From Solirubrobacteraceae bacterium (lineage in GTDB: Bacteria; Actinomycetota; Thermoleophilia; Solirubrobacterales; Solirubrobacteraceae): a stretch of 64,000 nucleotides of DNA. A program made the translations under genes and the position numbers. The stretch lies in assembly GCA_030447275.1 (NCBI GenBank), contig JAUJPF010000020.1:1-64000 (forward strand), in the 5' to 3' direction. The notes under the pieces were generated by a model that made no database searches, was not told the origin of the DNA, and was given only the letters and a program-made list of their open reading frames with translations. Shown in pieces: positions 61,813 to 64,000 of this stretch. The first letter of the stretch is position 1. The number at the start of each line of letters is the position of its first letter.

Positions 61813-61853
61813 GAAGCGGGGCGGCCGCCAGTCTGCCGGCGGCCGCCGGCTTC
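61813..61853 (+). terminator. long hairpin before trpS
   Basis: GAAGC (61813-61817) and GCTTC (61849-61853) enclose two copies of the palindrome GGCGGCCGCC (61820-61829 and 61838-61847), which pair across eight bases. It lies eight bases after the 53-aa gene stop and probably terminates it. Confidence 0.65.
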
Positions 61854-61886
61854 GCGTCGCCCCGCGCCGCGCTGCGCTGCGGCAAG

Positions 61887-62897
61887 ATGCGCGGGATCGT
61901 GCGGATCTTCAGCGGCATCCAGCCGACCGGGCGCAAGCACCTCGGCAACTACATCGGCGCGATCACGCAGTACGTGGCCGGGCAGGATCGCGGCAATCCC
62001 GCGATCTACTGCATCGTCGACCTGCACGCGACGACGGTCGCCTACGACCCCGCGGAGCTGCGCGAGCGGGTGCTCGACACGACCGCGATCCTCATCGCCG
62101 CCGGGCTCGATCCCGACCGCTGCGTCCTCTTCCGGCAGGGCGACGTCGCCGAGCACACCGAGCTGTGCTGGCTGCTGTCGAGCGTCACCGAGCTGGGGCG
62201 CCTCAACCGCATGCACCAGTTCCGCGACAAGTCGGTGGCCCAGCGCGAGCTCGTCAGCGCGGGGCTGCTCATGTACCCGGTGCTCCAGGCCGCCGACGTG
62301 CTCGTCTACCGCGCGCACGAGGTCCCGGTCGGCGAGGACCAGCGCGAGCACCTCGAGCTGATGCGCGACGTCGCGGAGCGGTTCAACGCGCGCTACGGGG
62401 ACCTGCTCGTGGTCCCGAAGCACCGCATCCCGGAGGTGGGCGCCCGCGTGCGCGACCTCCAGGAGCCGGAGCGGAAGATGTCGACGACGGGCGGGACGCC
62501 GCAGGGGACGGTCCTCGTGCTCGACGAGCCGAACGTCGTCCTGAAGAAGTTCAAGCGGGCTGTGACCGACTCCGAGGACCCGCCGACGATCCGCCGCGGG
62601 GCGGGCAAGGCGGGCATCACGAACCTGATCGAGATCCTCGCCTCGGTGCGCGGCAGCGAGCCCGCCGACGTCGAGAGGGACTTCGCGAACGCCCGCTACG
62701 GCGACTTCAAGGTCGCCGTCGGCGAGGAGGTCGCGGCGTGGCTGGCGCCGGTGCGCGAGCGCTACGAGGCGCTGCGGGCCGACGAGGACGCGCTGGAGGG
62801 CGCGCTCGCCGCCGGCGCCGGCAAGGCCCGCGCGCTGGCCTCGGAAACCCTCCGCGACGTGCGGCGCGCGATGGGCGTCGGGCCACCCGGCGGCTGA
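61887..62897 (+). CDS. trpS: tryptophanyl-tRNA synthetase
   Basis: Class I synthetase, 336 aa. FSGIQPTGRKHLGNYIGAI (8-26) holds the HIGH box as HLGN, PVGEDQREHLELMRDVA is the Trp-family core near 147, and the KMSKS loop is KMSTTGGTP (near 193). This is the TrpRS rather than TyrRS arrangement. The C-terminal helical domain is complete. No T-box leader is present. Confidence 0.95.
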   Translation: MRGIVRIFSGIQPTGRKHLGNYIGAITQYVAGQDRGNPAIYCIVDLHATTVAYDPAELRERVLDTTAILIAAGLDPDRCVLFRQGDVAEHTELCWLLSSVTELGRLNRMHQFRDKSVAQRELVSAGLLMYPVLQAADVLVYRAHEVPVGEDQREHLELMRDVAERFNARYGDLLVVPKHRIPEVGARVRDLQEPERKMSTTGGTPQGTVLVLDEPNVVLKKFKRAVTDSEDPPTIRRGAGKAGITNLIEILASVRGSEPADVERDFANARYGDFKVAVGEEVAAWLAPVRERYEALRADEDALEGALAAGAGKARALASETLRDVRRAMGVGPPGG

Positions 62898-62949
62898 GTC
62901 GGCACGGCGCGGCGCACTCTCGCCGCGATATGCGCCCGATGCTCCGCAC

Positions 62950-63894
62950 GTGCCTCCACGCCCGACCGCCGAGCGTCGACTTCGTCGTCCTATCGACGAC
63001 AAACTCGACGCTCGCGCGGCGTGGGCAGCGGCGGCGAGCCTCGGAATCCTCTCCCTCGACGAGTTGCGGGCCTGTGGGCTGTCGCGGACGGCGATCCACA
63101 AACGGGTCGCTGCGGGGCGCCTGCACGTCGTCTACCGCGGGGTCTACGCGGTCGGGCACCCGGGTCTCACGCCCGAGGCGCGGATCCTCGCCGCCGTGAA
63201 AGCTTGTGGGCCCTCCGCCGTCGCCAGCCATCGCGGCGCCGCGTGGCTGTACGGACTGATCGACGAGGTGCCGTGCCCCGAGGTGACGGTCGTCGGCGCC
63301 GGCACACGGCTGCACCGGGGGATCCGCGTGCACCGCACCGCGGCGCTCGAAGCCGTGGACCGGCGGCGATGGAAGGGGATTCCGGTGACGTCGCCGGCGC
63401 GGACGCTGCTCGACTGCGCGGCGGTGGTGCCGGAGCCGACCGTGAGGAGGCTGGTGAGGGAGGCGTTCGCCAAGCGCCTGGTCACCCTCGACGAGCTCAT
63501 CGGGATCCTCCGCCGCCTCGGGCCGCGGCGCGGTTCGCGGCGGTTCGCGATGGTCGTCGCCAGCGGTTTCGTCCCCACGCGCAGCGTGCTCGAGGACGTC
63601 GTCCTCGACCTGTTCGACCGGGGCGGGCTGGCCCGGCCGGACGTCAACGTCGGGCTGCGACTCGGCGGCCGCGTCGTCGTCCCCGACTTCCGCTGGCCGT
63701 CCGCGCAGCTCGTCGTCGAGGCCGACGGGCGCGCGTTCCATGACCACAAGATCGCCCGCGAGGACGACGCGGCGCGCCAGGCGCTGCTCGAGGCCCACGG
63801 TGAGCGCGTCCTGAGAGTGACGTGGGAGCAGGCGATGAAGCGGCCCGAGCAGACGCTCGCGCGGCTCCGAGCGGCCGGCGCGCCGGGCGCGTGA
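62950..63894 (+). CDS. AbiEi-type HTH plus DUF559 (Vsr-like nuclease fold) protein
   Basis: The 314-aa frame begins at GTG 62950. The first ~22 residues are encoded by the palindromic repeat, so the true start may be internal, near LDARAAWAAAASLGIL. Residues 35-75 are an AbiEi antitoxin-like winged helix (ILSLDELRACGLSRTAIHKR, VVYRGVYAVGHPG). The central part has the AbiEi VTSPARTLLDCAAVV segment. The C-terminal DUF559 domain shows VVPDFRWPSAQLVVEADGRA, FHDHKIAREDDAARQ and VLRVTWEQ, the Vsr/PD-(D/E)xK-like core. No AbiEii toxin partner follows. The flanking palindromes suggest mobility or special regulation; function unknown. Confidence 0.8.
   Translation: MPPRPTAERRLRRPIDDKLDARAAWAAAASLGILSLDELRACGLSRTAIHKRVAAGRLHVVYRGVYAVGHPGLTPEARILAAVKACGPSAVASHRGAAWLYGLIDEVPCPEVTVVGAGTRLHRGIRVHRTAALEAVDRRRWKGIPVTSPARTLLDCAAVVPEPTVRRLVREAFAKRLVTLDELIGILRRLGPRRGSRRFAMVVASGFVPTRSVLEDVVLDLFDRGGLARPDVNVGLRLGGRVVVPDFRWPSAQLVVEADGRAFHDHKIAREDDAARQALLEAHGERVLRVTWEQAMKRPEQTLARLRAAGAPGA
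62965..63019. repeat. palindromic repeat, copy 1 (at the 5' end of the AbiEi-DUF559 gene)
   Basis: CGAGCGTCGACTTCGTCGTC (62970-62989) faces GACGACAAACTCGACGCTCG (62995-63014), 18 of 20 positions pairing with a five-base centre. It is 84% identical over 50 bp to copy 2 at the other end of the gene. It is read through as the first ~20 codons of the gene when the GTG at 62950 is used. Confidence 0.85.
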
Positions 63895-63948
63895 CCGCCG
63901 ACCGTCGAGTTCGTCGTCGATACGACGACGAAGTCGACGCTCGGCGGG
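63894..63948. repeat. palindromic repeat, copy 2 (directly after the AbiEi-DUF559 stop)
   Basis: CGACCGTCGAGTTCGTCGTC (63899-63918) faces GACGACGAAGTCGACGCTCG (63924-63943), 18 of 20 positions pairing with a five-base centre. It begins at the stop codon of the gene. The remaining 50 bp to the window end show no gene. Confidence 0.85.
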
Positions 63949-64000
63949 TTGGGGGTGGTCGTCGGGGCCCGCCGCTAGCCTCCCGGCGCAGTGTCCGCGG

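Noticed and set aside
62950-63894. Complete type IV AbiE toxin-antitoxin pair
   Set aside because: Only the AbiEi-like domain is present and it is fused to DUF559; no nucleotidyltransferase AbiEii follows before the palindrome.

Overview
The window is about 73% GC and reads as chromosomal DNA of a Gram-positive-type actinobacterium. The evidence is a dcw (division and cell wall) cluster with FtsW, FtsQ and FtsZ but no FtsA, a meso-DAP-type MurE, many GTG/TTG starts, dense ATGA/GTGA overlaps, and large families of secreted proteins with Ig-like or TIG domains. Gene content and protein style (DUF3352 lipoprotein, Tad locus, TasA/SipW-like proteins, AbiEi-DUF559 proteins) fit the Thermoleophilia/Solirubrobacterales best; that placement is inference. 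Several conserved genes (gcvPB, ftsL, ftsI, tadB, tadC, the CpaB-like gene, the Rho-like gene, sipW, tasA) are broken by single-base frame changes that can be followed across frames. This looks more like consensus indel errors than biology, so these genes are annotated as whole genes with the breaks noted.

Layout. 1-4310: end of a prenyltransferase-repeat protein, an unrecognised gene, and the three-subunit proton-translocating transhydrogenase (pntAA-pntAB-pntB). 4414-10445: a lower-GC defence island opening with a 50-bp CGA microsatellite. It holds a DUF4917/SIR2-like gene with an in-frame TAG, a DUF262-DUF1524 (GmrSD-like) nuclease, a Vsr nick endonuclease, and a convergent restriction endonuclease plus C5 methyltransferase pair. 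10780-19483: metabolic and secreted genes (glpD, folP, SDR, MOSC) and a divergent Rho-family protein that has lost the catalytic glutamate and the RNA-translocation loops. 19522-26108: a response regulator, a histidine kinase and a Tad-type pilus assembly block (CpaB-like, TadA, TadB, TadC) with a secreted calcium-repeat protein in the middle. 26144-28373: an O-methyltransferase and a DUF3352 lipoprotein.

28575-44985 is the dcw cluster: MraZ-box repeats and a leader hairpin, mraZ-rsmH-ftsL-ftsI-murE-murF-mraY-murD-ftsW-murG-(methyltransferase)-murC-(RHH/HTH regulator)-clpP-ftsQ-ftsZ, then a 47-aa ORF whose ribosome-binding site sits in a hairpin loop. 45029-52004 holds a HExxH secreted protein, the glycine cleavage genes gcvT-gcvH-gcvPA-gcvPB, and tyrS. 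52027-53388 is a beta-helix protein. 53418-60843 is a cell-surface locus: two divergent paralogous secreted proteins, a TasA/camelysin-like protein, an ER-type (Ser/His) SipW-like signal peptidase, a second TasA-like protein with a Gly/Pro-rich stalk and membrane anchor, and a membrane GAF-GGDEF diguanylate cyclase in the same operon as the peptidase. 60827-64000: a serine hydrolase, a 53-aa hydrophobic peptide, trpS, and an AbiEi-HTH/DUF559 gene bracketed by two nearly identical 45-bp palindromes.

The most promising candidates for something undescribed are the sipW-tasA2-diguanylate cyclase operon with its satellites, the palindrome-bracketed AbiEi-DUF559 gene, and the Rho-like protein without catalytic machinery.
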